DNA from: Alteromonas ponticola | Lineage (GTDB): Bacteria > Pseudomonadota > Gammaproteobacteria > Enterobacterales > Alteromonadaceae | NCBI RefSeq assembly: GCF_012911815.1 | Contig: NZ_JAATNW010000003.1 | Location: 62,001-126,000 of the forward strand | Reading direction: 5' to 3' | Length of the DNA: 64,000 nt | In this document: piece by piece, positions 54,301-62,514 of the stretch | Numbering within the stretch: the stretch's first letter is position 1 | Layout of the letters: each line of letters starts with the position of its first letter | Notes under the pieces: generated by a model | The model's input: only the letters and a program-made list of their open reading frames with translations | Databases searched by the model: none | What the model was told of the DNA's origin: nothing | Position numbers and translations under genes: made by a program

Positions 54301-55028
54301 TCGAACTCTTTTATCAGGTGACACTCACGTATCCAGTCTTCTACCCGGTTACGACTCAAATTAGAACTGGGTGGTTGCACGCCGTCTTCTTCCAGAATGG
54401 CAGCAATCATGGCTTTGATGGTTTCCATCTTGCCTTCTTTAGAATGCACAGCCTTGGCGAGCTTCTCGATATGACGCAGATGAACTCCCGATTCGGCGAG
54501 ACTAAAAATGCTGGCATAACCCAATAATTCGCGACTGTTTGCTACCGAATTCAGCGTGGCCCGATCATTTTGCAGTATAGCGCGGTAGTCCCGGGTGTTA
54601 AGTAAATTGGTTACCAGTACATTATTGCGTTTTAAATTTCTGGCCAGCTCATTCATTCCGATAGACGCATGCTCACCTGATTTGTTTTTGTACAGATAAT
54701 CGCTTAGTTCAAACGGTTTGCTGATATAGCGATAATTGACACCGGATCCGGACGAGGCAAGTACCGCCTGACAGAGGTCCCCCTGGCTGCGCTCAAATTC
54801 ATAAATGATATAACTGGATTGGCGCGGCAAGTACCATTTTTCAAAACTGTCACGGGTAGCAGGAACGACCCGGCTGGGATACTCGCCATAAAAAACGGGT
54901 ACCAGGCGTTGCAGTGTCGTTTTACCTGACGCGTTCGTACCACAAATATTGGTATGTCCGTCAAGTTTAAGTTCTACCACTCCAGGCAAGTGGGTGTCGA
55001 TGAGGATAATGCGTTTTAAACCGGCCAT
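51348..55028 (-). CDS. SMC/MukB-like ATPase (DUF3584-type)
   Basis: This 1226-residue protein has ATPase head halves at both ends and very long Glu/Gln/Ala-rich coiled coils (about 240-480, 600-900) between them. Walker A is G30-TNASGKT at the N-terminus. Near the C-terminus are a signature-like SSHGMAYLILCKF and Walker B HWPIDELG, the order of SMC proteins. It is nearer the MukB/MksB/JetC group than SMC or RecN, and resembles the DUF3584 group from memory. Such complexes extrude DNA loops, for chromosome folding or plasmid defence. First gene of a three-gene operon. Confidence 0.8.
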   Translation of the reverse strand: MAGLKRIILIDTHLPGVVELKLDGHTNICGTNASGKTTLQRLVPVFYGEYPSRVVPATRDSFEKWYLPRQSSYIIYEFERSQGDLCQAVLASSGSGVNYRYISKPFELSDYLYKNKSGEHASIGMNELARNLKRNNVLVTNLLNTRDYRAILQNDRATLNSVANSRELLGYASIFSLAESGVHLRHIEKLAKAVHSKEGKMETIKAMIAAILEEDGVQPPSSNLSRNRVEDWIRECHLIKEFDAIRPEFAKLEQADHALQQSEKRLAELKQQFSFDLSYLAAHLQQSEQQLETTLHTLKTRETEWGTQRDALNQQLSSAKADASKYEKDLDSVEKEYDAWQDQDIETLKQNVSKLPQWVSERETLTSRYTLLTEKHQDVQSAFNKRLVELNEKHASELEAFGDEREAARDKLDQQKTEQQAQLQSIKEEYQQQLQTEAIAHQNRLNELKVKHAEISAGLKNAGFSEFEQSQLDLLDAAIKEASVREDGSRESQRRAQSEYQAAVKTREAANNALEKARVAFQQQQTQVNKVEALLYPGNNSLLEFLRREKAGWEQHLGKVVNPQLLARNDLKPELLDSNKSLFGVSLDLAAVETPEYAESEQALQAKLAAAQNKLAERLTEQNEAETQLAAASENVRNKELALSKCESETRTSEANRKRAQSDRDQVQQEYVQALAQRKQEGKKRLAANETEQKACVAQHEEAVDEIKDQQREAETEQQFHWQQLIADTQDTIQQIEQHIVRSKEAAKADKQKCEQWLADELANRGVDVDEIGTIQKQLKQLKQDIEVTERNRHKVSEFEHWYKTVFTGHKVVWQKGLAKAKKEAAQAQRDLEQQGAEYKATRQQTKDTQVELEHQLKTAKENEQDVQQITRQLNKMSLPAQELITESGNTASQIGQRISEGQSLLQERQRLLDDIKAHVEHFDQLIAAQAGTGLSDTWERSREECAVMTPQGHKSVDHRRLVSHLAQLLNVIVPQKLQGLREQGRIFGADLTSFYDVLKDIDTRIVSQSKRISKEVDEELFLDGVSNSAVKIRSRIAELEFWPELTQFNQLYEAWMASGSVELPDDDYAMSMRRVLDILGRAALSGGISNLLDIELHIKEGNSDLVIRTDRQLNESSSHGMAYLILCKFLLAFTRLLRGKADAIIHWPIDELGTLHQNNVKKIFDACQKNNISVVGAFPNPESEVLSLFANRYLIDKATRQLQVVQPRVSAISEMIKKRQQEVEA

Positions 55029-55176
55029 AGCGTTCCTGAATTTTTTGATCGCGGATCTGTTGCGTCATCGGGAGTGTGCTTATTTTGCAATCTCTGCGTT
55101 GCGAATGTCATGTGAGTTGACTAAGGCAAATTACGTTAAAAAAAAGCCATATGTCAGGCACGGCGTTTCTTTATCA

Positions 55177-55203
55177 TAATTATTGTTCACACAATGCCGA
55201 TAA
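55177..55203 (+). promoter_or_regulatory. Distal sigma-28 (FliA) promoter of flagellin
   Basis: TAAT-N15-GCCGATAA differs at one position from the FliA consensus TAAA-N15-GCCGATAA. Transcription would start near 55210, leaving a leader of about 520 nt before flagellin, or a separate RNA. Confidence 0.55.
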
Positions 55204-55687
55204 ACTTCATTTTTTGGATGCGCAGTTTAGTATGAATTGAAACGTTTGCACAGACTCAAATTTGGATATTGAATCGACACATTATTAGCGTTGATAACAT
55301 GCCATCATCTGGTTAAGCGCATACGGTGCATTTATAATCGGTAGCACTGCTTGCAGACTGACGAAGCTAGATGAGTAGCAAATTTGTTAATGTATCTCAC
55401 TCTACTGAAATTGGAGACACCGTCTGATAAGTGATCAAAACTTCGCCAGAATACTGTCGCATTAGCGACGTTATTTTGACGTCTTACTGTTACTAACACC
55501 CTATATCATATGCTTTGCAAGTATGATCAAAGCCAAAACAAGCACTTAACAAGTTTTTTAAGCTTAACTGCAATTTTTCTCACTTTTTTTCTCAAGGATT
55601 TTTTTCCCTCGACGATACAGTATCTGAGCAAGCCAGGGTGACAAAACACGGCAAACAGTGTGATTACCCCCTTACTTTGAATTGTTT

Positions 55688-55714
55688 TAGATAGCCTTTC
55701 GGGCTGGTCGATAA
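55688..55714 (+). promoter_or_regulatory. Proximal sigma-28 (FliA) promoter of flagellin
   Basis: TAGA-N15-GTCGATAA has the exact FliA spacing with two differences from consensus. The start would be only about 10 nt before the flagellin ATG, so the message would begin almost at the ribosome-binding site (AGGAGA). Either this is a very short leader or the element is a decoy. Confidence 0.45.
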
Positions 55715-55730
55715 GTTTAGGAGAGAGTCC

Positions 55731-56555
55731 ATGAGTATGTTTGTTAACACTAACGTTTCAGCATTAAACGCACAACGTCAAATGTTCGATACCAACAATG
55801 CGTTAAATACGTCGTTCGAGCGTTTGTCTTCAGGTTTCCGTATCAACAGCGCTGCTGATGATGCCGCCGGTCTACAGATTTCTGACCGTATGACCACCCA
55901 GGTACAGGGCCTGAACATGGCGGTACGTAACGCCAACGATGCGATCTCATTATCGCAGACGGCGGAAGGTGCGTTAGATGAAACCACCAACACATTACAA
56001 CGTATCCGTCAGTTAGCGATTCAGTCACAAAACGGGATTAACTCAGATGCTGACCGTGGCGCACTGCAAAAAGAAGTGGCGGCACTTAAAACTGAAATGT
56101 CACGTATTGCCTCTGACACTCAGTTCAACGGCGTGAACATCCTTAATGGGAGTTATTCAGCTGACTTCCAGGTGGGTGCCAACAGTGGCCAGACCATCAA
56201 AGTCGAGTTAACCCAAAATGGTGGCTTCGGTGCCTCAGGCCTGAATGTTGGCGGATTGGATATCAGCACCTCAGCAGGTGCAGCGGCTGCCCTTACCTCA
56301 ATTGATGCGGCAATTTCTACCATCGGTGGAGCCCGTGCAGATTTAGGTGCTTTGCAGAACCGTTTTCAGTCGACTATCCGTAACTTAAGCAATGTTGCTG
56401 AAAATATCTCAGCGGCCCGTTCACGAATCAAAGACACTGACTTTGCTTCTGAAACCGCCGAACTGACGCGTAACCAGATCCTGCAGCAAGCTAGCACCAC
56501 TATCTTGTCACAGGCAAAACAGCGTCCACAGGCAGCCTTGTCACTGTTGGGTTAA
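55731..56555 (+). CDS. fliC: Flagellin
   Basis: This 274-residue flagellin consists almost entirely of the conserved D0/D1 parts: N-terminal NVSALNAQRQM and LSSGFRINSAADDAAGLQI, and C-terminal ILQQASTTILSQA followed by RPQAALSLLG. The central variable domain is short (about 140-185). It polymerises into the filament after export by the flagellar type III system, so no signal peptide is expected. AGGAGA precedes the ATG. The gene is alone, with no filament cap, chaperone or other flagellar genes nearby. Confidence 0.96.
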   Translation: MSMFVNTNVSALNAQRQMFDTNNALNTSFERLSSGFRINSAADDAAGLQISDRMTTQVQGLNMAVRNANDAISLSQTAEGALDETTNTLQRIRQLAIQSQNGINSDADRGALQKEVAALKTEMSRIASDTQFNGVNILNGSYSADFQVGANSGQTIKVELTQNGGFGASGLNVGGLDISTSAGAAAALTSIDAAISTIGGARADLGALQNRFQSTIRNLSNVAENISAARSRIKDTDFASETAELTRNQILQQASTTILSQAKQRPQAALSLLG

Positions 56556-56591
56556 GAATCAACAGATAACTAAAATAGTAGATAAACCTAT

Positions 56592-56649
56592 GTGGGAGTA
56601 AGTCGGGAATCAATCAGCCGGCCGTGACAAAATCTCCCACTCTTTTTTT
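56592..56649 (+). terminator. Flagellin terminator, first
   Basis: GTGGGAG (56592-56598) pairs with CTCCCAC (56634-56640), followed by TCTTTTTTT. The loop is long (35 nt) and contains the palindrome GCCGGC, which may form an inner hairpin. Confidence 0.65.
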
Positions 56650-56677
56650 GCTCATTCTCTCCTAACACTGAGCAGTT

Positions 56678-56701
56678 GCCGGACGTTAAGTCCGGCTTTT
56701 T
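56678..56701 (+). terminator. Flagellin terminator, second
   Basis: GCCGGAC and GTCCGGC pair around GTTAA and are followed by five T residues on the plus strand only. It lies 29 bp after the first terminator and is a strong compact hairpin. Tandem terminators suit a highly expressed gene facing a convergent neighbour. Confidence 0.85.
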
Positions 56702-56715
56702 CAATTCAGACGCCG

Positions 56716-57567
56716 CTAATTTTTTTCCAACACTTGCCAGAATTGCTGAATTGCCACGTAATCAGGATGATTGACGACGTCTTTTAACGCCATATTAATT
56801 TTATCAATGGCTTCTTTGCCCCAGGCATTTCGCGTACAGCCAATCGCTCCGGGTACCGCTCTGTTGCCATACTCCTGCGTAGGCACAAAAACCAGATCGT
56901 TTGCTCCGCGGGTGAGTGTAAAATAGCGCAACGCGGTGGGATACTCGAGTGTGTACCCCAGTCGCCCTAAGGTAATCTGTCGCATGATGCGTGTGGAAGC
57001 GTCGGCGCCGGAAACCGAGAAATAGTGGTTACTGGTAGCAAAACTATCAACAACTTCCTGCAGCGGCGTGGGATACTTGCGGGCAGTGGGCTTACCGAAA
57101 TAAAATTGCTTATCTTTGGCTAACGCCTGCAATGAAACCCTGCCCTTTTTAAGGATACCCGCCGCTTTAAACGCCTGCCGATTTTTTCGCGTGGTAATAA
57201 CGCCTAAAGGAGGGTGCACAACCGTTACATCAGAATAATAATATAACGGACTGATTTCGCGCTTGATAACGCAAGGAAAGCATAGGTTCTCTTTAGCTTC
57301 AATTTCTCTTCTGATACGAACGTGCGGCATCATCAATGTTGAGTGCTGAACCTGACTGAGATTTCGTGAAAGCTGGTCGACTAACACATCGCACATTCCC
57401 AACCGATAAAAAGAGCCCGACAGGATATGGAATGGTGGGGCAGGATTGACTGCCCACTGAATCGAAAAAGGCTTATCCTCGACCTCTTCTGCGGCGATGC
57501 TGGTAACGGCCAAAAGGTACAGAAAAAACGATTTAAGAATACGTTTAACTGTGATTACTTCAGTCAC
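56716..57567 (-). CDS. Periplasmic solute-binding-like protein (family 3 fold)
   Basis: This 283-residue exported protein resembles extracellular solute-binding domains without belonging to a recognisable transport operon. A signal peptide (ending SIAAEE) is followed by a two-lobe layout: AVNPAPPFHI early, GRLGYTLEYPTALRYF late. I chose GTG 57567, which has GAGGG upstream; the longer frame begins at TTG in an AT-rich stretch. Related stand-alone proteins occur in motile gammaproteobacteria near flagellar or signalling genes. The ligand is unknown. Confidence 0.7.
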   Translation of the reverse strand: MTEVITVKRILKSFFLYLLAVTSIAAEEVEDKPFSIQWAVNPAPPFHILSGSFYRLGMCDVLVDQLSRNLSQVQHSTLMMPHVRIRREIEAKENLCFPCVIKREISPLYYYSDVTVVHPPLGVITTRKNRQAFKAAGILKKGRVSLQALAKDKQFYFGKPTARKYPTPLQEVVDSFATSNHYFSVSGADASTRIMRQITLGRLGYTLEYPTALRYFTLTRGANDLVFVPTQEYGNRAVPGAIGCTRNAWGKEAIDKINMALKDVVNHPDYVAIQQFWQVLEKN

Positions 57568-57641
57568 ACTGCCCTCATTACTTTCTGACTTATTATACTT
57601 AAGTCTAATAAAGACTTTATATAACAGCAAAAAATAGTTTT

Positions 57642-59021
57642 TTACCTTGGTGGAAACATTCCTCCACCCATACCCCCCGGGGGCATCATGCCCTTCATCT
57701 GGCGCATCATTTTTTTCATGCCCCCACCGGACATTTTTTTCATCATTTTTTGCATTTGCGTAAACTGTTTGAGTAAACGATTCACATCTTGGATTTGGGT
57801 ACCCGAACCGGCTGCAATTCTGCGTTTACGCGAGCCTTTAATCATGTCAGGCTTTGCCCGCTCTGCCGGGGTCATAGAATTGATAATAGCTTCCATCTGA
57901 TTAAACTGCTTGTCGCCTGCCTGATCTTTTATTTTATCTCCCATGGCTCCCATGCCAGGCAACTTGTCCATCAGGCCCATCATACCGCCCATGTTTTTCA
58001 TCTGCTCAAGCTGCTCTTTAAAATCCTGCAAATCAAAGCCTTTGCCTTTTTGCACTTTCTTCGCAAGTTTCTGCGCTTTGTCTTTATCTACTTTGCGCTC
58101 GACTTCCTCGATAAGACTTAGCACGTCTCCCATGCCCAGTATGCGTGAGGCAATGCGCTCCGGATGGAAAGGTTCTAACGCATCAATTTTTTCACCCATC
58201 CCGATAAATTTAATGGGCTTGCCAGTAATTTTACGTACAGATAGTGCCGCACCGCCACGGGCATCACCGTCTGCCTTGGTCAGAATGACACCCGTAAGCG
58301 GTAATGCATCGTTAAAGGCTTTGGCTGTATTTGCTGCGTCCTGCCCTGTCATGGCGTCAACAACGAATAAGGTTTCGATCGGCTTTACTGACGCATGCAG
58401 TGCTTTGATTTCATCCATCATATCTGCATCAACGTGCAGACGACCTGCGGTATCTACCAGCAGCACATCGTAAAATTGTTTACGCGCGGCAGTAATGGCA
58501 CCTTCGACGATATCTACGGGTTTTTGCTCCGTAGTAGAGGGATGAAAGGCAACCCCCACTTCACCGGCCAGCGTTTCTAACTGTTTGATGGCGGCGGGAC
58601 GGTAAATATCCGCACTCACCACCATGACCTTTTTCTTTTCTCGTTCTGTCAGGTATTTAGCCAGCTTGCCGACGCTGGTTGTTTTACCCGCGCCTTGTAA
58701 GCCTGCCATCAACACTACCGCCGGTGGCTGGGTAGCGAGATTGAGCTTCTCATTCGCCTCACCCATAACGGCTTCAAGTTCAGACTGAACAATTTTAATA
58801 AATACCTGACCCGGTTTGAGGCTCTTGGTTACCTCGGTACCAACCGCCCGCTCTTTTACCTGGCCGACAAATTCTTTGACTACCGGCAACGCCACATCGG
58901 CCTCAAGCAGTGCCATGCGCACTTCACGGAGCGTATCTTTAATATTATCTTCGGTTAGGCGCCCGCGGCCACTAACGTTTTTTAACGTTTGCCCCAGGCG
59001 TTCTGATAAGTTTTCAAACAT
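57642..59021 (-). CDS. ffh: Signal recognition particle protein Ffh
   Basis: This 459-residue SRP GTPase has the N domain (1-85), the G domain with GLQGAGKTT, DTAGRLHVD and TKADGDARGG motifs (about 95-295), and a methionine-rich M domain (about 325-459) that binds 4.5S RNA and signal sequences; the tail has repeated Gly/Met. It targets inner-membrane proteins to FtsY and SecYEG. It is divergent from ypjD, as in E. coli. A TATAAT on the minus strand (59054-59059) is its likely -10. Confidence 0.98.
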   Translation of the reverse strand: MFENLSERLGQTLKNVSGRGRLTEDNIKDTLREVRMALLEADVALPVVKEFVGQVKERAVGTEVTKSLKPGQVFIKIVQSELEAVMGEANEKLNLATQPPAVVLMAGLQGAGKTTSVGKLAKYLTEREKKKVMVVSADIYRPAAIKQLETLAGEVGVAFHPSTTEQKPVDIVEGAITAARKQFYDVLLVDTAGRLHVDADMMDEIKALHASVKPIETLFVVDAMTGQDAANTAKAFNDALPLTGVILTKADGDARGGAALSVRKITGKPIKFIGMGEKIDALEPFHPERIASRILGMGDVLSLIEEVERKVDKDKAQKLAKKVQKGKGFDLQDFKEQLEQMKNMGGMMGLMDKLPGMGAMGDKIKDQAGDKQFNQMEAIINSMTPAERAKPDMIKGSRKRRIAAGSGTQIQDVNRLLKQFTQMQKMMKKMSGGGMKKMMRQMKGMMPPGGMGGGMFPPR

Positions 59022-59272
59022 AAATCAATACATCTTTTGCTGGTTTGTTGCGCATTATACCTATATTTAATTAAGATTCTCACCCTGTGACTGATTTCTT
59101 AATCCCGGTTAAACAATGACGCATAATTAAACGATTGTGCTATGCCGCATATAATGTGGGCAAATCCTGTTGCTATCAAGGTTGTAATTTGTGGTAAGTT
59201 ACAGTATCAATAAGCGCTGCTGACTGGTTTTACCGGGCGTCGGAAATTTTTTTGCAGCAACAAAGGAGTGAC

Positions 59273-60064
59273 ATGACCACACTATTTGCTCTTCTCAGCA
59301 TCGTTTTATATCTGATATCGATGATTGTGTTAATGGGAAGGCTTTTTCATAAAGAAGGACCTAACAAAACGCTTGCCTTAAGCCTGGCGGCGGTGGGTTC
59401 AATCGCGCATATACTTTATCTTGCCGACGCAATAATGGGTGTGCCGGGTCAGAATATGAGCATGACCAATGTGTTATCGTTAATTTCCTGGCTTATCACT
59501 GTTTCCATGCTGATTAGCATAACTGTGTTACCCAACGTAATGTTACTTCCTGGCGTACTGGGGTTCGCCGCATTGAGCGTTTTAGCTGCATTGGTCATTC
59601 CTGCTGCGCATATCATGCACATTGAGCTGCGACCAGGATTGTTAATCCATATAACACTATCCTTGTTTGCCTACGGCACCTTAGTTATCGCGTTTCTGTA
59701 TGCCTTACAAATGTCTTATATAACACATCGTCTCAAACAGAAGGAAGCCGCCCTCATTCACTCTTCAATGCCGCCATTGATGTTGGTTGAAGGCATATTA
59801 TTCAAGCTGCTTCTGGTAGGTACAGGCTTATTAGTTGTTGCTCAGTTAAGTGGGTTTATATTTCTTGAAGACATGTTCAGTAAAGGATACGCCCACAAGA
59901 CGGTGCTATCTCTGGCAGCAACCGCTATCTATATTTTCCTGTTGGTAGGCCAACGAGTATGGGGATGGCGGGGCAAACAGGTAATAGGATTGACCATACT
60001 AGGGCTGGTATTACTGTCACTGGCCTATTTCGGTAGCCGATTTGTCAGAGAAATCCTTCTCTAG
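59273..60064 (+). CDS. ypjD: Inner-membrane protein YpjD (CcsA/cytochrome c assembly family)
   Basis: This 263-residue membrane protein has about eight hydrophobic helices, the same length as E. coli YpjD, and belongs to the cytochrome c assembly (CcsA) superfamily. The heme-handling WWD motif of true CcsA is not evident. The ATG at 59273 follows AAGGAG by four bases. The function is not established. It lies between ffh and the CorB-type gene, the conserved E. coli order. Confidence 0.9.
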   Translation: MTTLFALLSIVLYLISMIVLMGRLFHKEGPNKTLALSLAAVGSIAHILYLADAIMGVPGQNMSMTNVLSLISWLITVSMLISITVLPNVMLLPGVLGFAALSVLAALVIPAAHIMHIELRPGLLIHITLSLFAYGTLVIAFLYALQMSYITHRLKQKEAALIHSSMPPLMLVEGILFKLLLVGTGLLVVAQLSGFIFLEDMFSKGYAHKTVLSLAATAIYIFLLVGQRVWGWRGKQVIGLTILGLVLLSLAYFGSRFVREILL

Positions 60065-60146
60065 AGTGAAATATAATAATTTTCCCTTGAAAGCCCAGCA
60101 CCAAATAACTAAAGTTGAACGTCCATTAGGTAAAGGAACCCAATAG

Positions 60147-61436
60147 TTGGACGCTATATCAACAGCCACTCTATTTATTATATTAGCAGTGCTACTTTTA
60201 TTTTCGGCTTTTTTTTCCAGTTCAGAAACAGGCATGATGTCGATAAACCGTTATCGACTCAAGCACTTACAAGGAGAGGGAAACCTTTCTGCCAAACGGG
60301 TTCAGAAGTTACTTGATCGTCCGGATCGATTGATTGGATTGATCTTAATTGGTAACAATCTGGTGAATATTGCCGCCTCCTCTGTTGCCACTATTATTGG
60401 CATACGCCTGTTCGGCGATGTGGGTATTGCGATTGCCACGTTCGGTCTGACGCTGGTAGTGCTGGTATTTGCAGAAGTAACCCCAAAAACGCTTGCCGCT
60501 TTGTATCCTGAAAAGGTCGCGTTTCCGGCCTCGATGCTGTTGTTGCCACTGCTGACATTGCTCTACCCCATTGTGTATTGTGTAAACGGGATCACGAACG
60601 GATTACTTGCTTTATTAAGAATCAGTCCGCTGGGCAATGGTGGTGATTCATTAAGCCGCGAGGAATTACGCACGGTTGTGTATGAAGCAGGAACCATGAT
60701 CCCTAAAAAGCACCAGGACATGCTGGTCAGCATACTCGATCTGGAAAGCGTCACCGCCGAAGATATCATGGTGCCACGTGCGGAAATATTTGCGATTGAC
60801 ATCAACGAGGACTGGAACAAAATTCAAAAGCTGTTAACCGGATCACAACACACGCGAATTTTATTGTACCGTGACAGCGTTGATGATGCTGTGGGGTTTG
60901 TGCACGTGCGCGATGCCTTGCGTCTGCTGTCCAAAGATCAGTTTACCAAATCCAGTTTGCTGCGCGCGGTTAAAGAAATTTATTACACGCCAGAGTCAAC
61001 TCCCCTGCACACTTTGATGTTCAAGTTTCAAACTGAGAAAGAGCGTATCGCGTTGGTGGTAGATGAGTACGGCGATATTATGGGGTTGGTCACCATGGAA
61101 GATATACTGGAAGAAATTGTCGGTGATTTCACCACCAGTATGGTACCGGACCACAGTAAAGAAGCGCACATTCAACAGGATGGAAGCGTGCTTGTTGATG
61201 GCAGCGTCAACATTCGTGACCTCAATAGAGAAATGGATTGGCAGTTACCTACGGAAGGTCCAAAAACGCTTAACGGCTTGATTCTTGAGTATCTCGAAGA
61301 AATTCCTGAGAACAGGGTAAGTTTACGTCTTGCGGGTTATCCGATTGAAATCGTTGATATCAGTGAAAATAAGATTAAAACGGTAAGGATTATTCCAGAA
61401 TACTATTTGCCTGCGACGCTTCCCAAAGCTGAGTAA
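60147..61436 (+). CDS. corB: CNNM/CorC-family transporter (YfjD/CorB type)
   Basis: This 429-residue inner-membrane protein has an N-terminal DUF21 domain with about four helices (1-185; SSETGMMSINRYRLKH, LIGNNLVNIAAS, FAEVTPKTLAALYPEK), a CBS pair (about 200-335; DIMVPRAEI) and a C-terminal CorC/HlyC domain (about 345-429). It is related to magnesium/cobalt efflux proteins and aligns with E. coli YfjD throughout. That alignment supports the TTG start at 60147, which has AAGGA upstream. Confidence 0.92.
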   Translation: MDAISTATLFIILAVLLLFSAFFSSSETGMMSINRYRLKHLQGEGNLSAKRVQKLLDRPDRLIGLILIGNNLVNIAASSVATIIGIRLFGDVGIAIATFGLTLVVLVFAEVTPKTLAALYPEKVAFPASMLLLPLLTLLYPIVYCVNGITNGLLALLRISPLGNGGDSLSREELRTVVYEAGTMIPKKHQDMLVSILDLESVTAEDIMVPRAEIFAIDINEDWNKIQKLLTGSQHTRILLYRDSVDDAVGFVHVRDALRLLSKDQFTKSSLLRAVKEIYYTPESTPLHTLMFKFQTEKERIALVVDEYGDIMGLVTMEDILEEIVGDFTTSMVPDHSKEAHIQQDGSVLVDGSVNIRDLNREMDWQLPTEGPKTLNGLILEYLEEIPENRVSLRLAGYPIEIVDISENKIKTVRIIPEYYLPATLPKAE

Positions 61437-61440
61437 CGTG

Positions 61441-61620
61441 CTATTTATTTTTCATCGCACGCTTGGCAAGAACGCGTGCTTTGGTCTCCGCAACTTTACT
61501 GGATAGCGTATTTAACTTTTCCAGTATATTACGCAACTCTTCGTCGTCCTGCAGATCAGCCTCATCAACATGACTCTGCAGGGTGCTTTTAAGTAATTCA
61601 GGTAATGATCGAGTTGTCAT
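61441..61620 (-). CDS. Hypothetical 59-residue protein
   Basis: This 59-codon frame on the minus strand encodes a charged, probably helical protein (MTTRSLPELLKS, ending in basic KRAMKNK). It is convergent with corB, stop codons 4 bp apart, and fills the gap before sixA. There is no good ribosome-binding site and no recognised family. Charged-helix composition suggests a genuine small protein, perhaps RNA- or protein-binding, but the evidence is thin. Confidence 0.5.
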   Translation of the reverse strand: MTTRSLPELLKSTLQSHVDEADLQDDEELRNILEKLNTLSSKVAETKARVLAKRAMKNK

Positions 61621-61832
61621 AATATATTACTGTTCAAAAAAACACGCTATCTTCGTCCAAATGCTATTAAAATTGCTCACGCGCATTTGTTATCACTTAT
61701 ATCGGATGTTTTTTGAACTTCTTAAGAAAAACCTGTAAAAAACTTAATCAAGTACGGTAAGGCGACCCCATTTTCTTCGAATATTGATTTACAAGACAAT
61801 GATTTTAATCGTTTTTAAACCTAACCGCCGGG

Positions 61833-62348
61833 TTAATAGCCCTGATAATGAACTTCAAGTTTGCCACACTGCCTTTTCAGCGAATATCGAATGACTGCAA
61901 TTGAAGCGGTGGCAAATAAACTAGTGGTATGTGATTGGCATAAACTGTCCACCAGGTAACTCACTAGTGGCATGTGGCTGACGAAAAGTACCGACCGCGT
62001 GGGAGTGGATGTATTTTGGCTCTCTTGCAGCCTTACATCAAGAAAATCATGGGTTAATTCTGCATCGCCTTCGGGAATAATATCGTGGCAAATCTCCATA
62101 CTTTTGGGACGAATATCTAGAGAAAGCATGTCATAAGTCTGGCGCGCACGGCGATACGGACTGACTAAGGCCAAATCAACCTGGCCGTCAAAAAGATATT
62201 TTTGTTTCAACCACTTAGCGGCATCAATGACCTGCGCACGCCCTTCAGGCGTGAGTTGACGGGATTTGTCATCCACGCGTAAAGATTCCGCTTCGCCGTG
62301 ACGCATTACAAATAATAAAATGTCGTCGTTGCTACTTTGACCTGACAT
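61833..62348 (-). CDS. sixA: Phosphohistidine phosphatase SixA
   Basis: This 171-residue histidine-phosphatase-fold protein has the catalytic RHG (MRHGEAE), the second arginine in SPYRRARQT and the second histidine in FVSHMPLVSYL. In E. coli SixA removes phosphate from histidines of the nitrogen phosphotransferase system. I chose the ATG at 62348; an upstream ATG at 62402 would add 18 residues. Neither start has a good ribosome-binding site. Confidence 0.88.
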   Translation of the reverse strand: MSGQSSNDDILLFVMRHGEAESLRVDDKSRQLTPEGRAQVIDAAKWLKQKYLFDGQVDLALVSPYRRARQTYDMLSLDIRPKSMEICHDIIPEGDAELTHDFLDVRLQESQNTSTPTRSVLFVSHMPLVSYLVDSLCQSHTTSLFATASIAVIRYSLKRQCGKLEVHYQGY

Positions 62349-62514
62349 AAGTTTATGAATAAGATGATACTTCCTGCTAACGATAGCAGACAGGTTTATC
62401 ATCGCATAGCGTTATCGTTAAATTCATTCCTTTTTCGACTACGCTGTACAAGGACGGGGAGCGTTGTTGTTTACTTCCCAATCAAATGCAGTTTTTCATT
62501 TTTAAGAGAGCATT

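Larger units (their letters stand above)
55029..55730. other. Long intergenic region before flagellin
   Basis: This 702-bp AT-rich spacer lies between the divergent SMC operon and the flagellin gene. It holds two sigma-28-like promoters facing flagellin (55177-55203 and 55688-55714) and a small GTCGC-ATTA-GCGAC hairpin (about 55457-55470). The SMC promoter must also lie here but was not resolved. I see no credible gene. Confidence 0.5.

Noticed and set aside
49496..55028. A complete Wadjet (JetABCD) defence system, or housekeeping MukBEF
   Set aside because: No JetD-like gene is present, the gene order is reversed, and the Walker A and signature sequences differ from MukB as I know it. A related but separate type is the more careful call.
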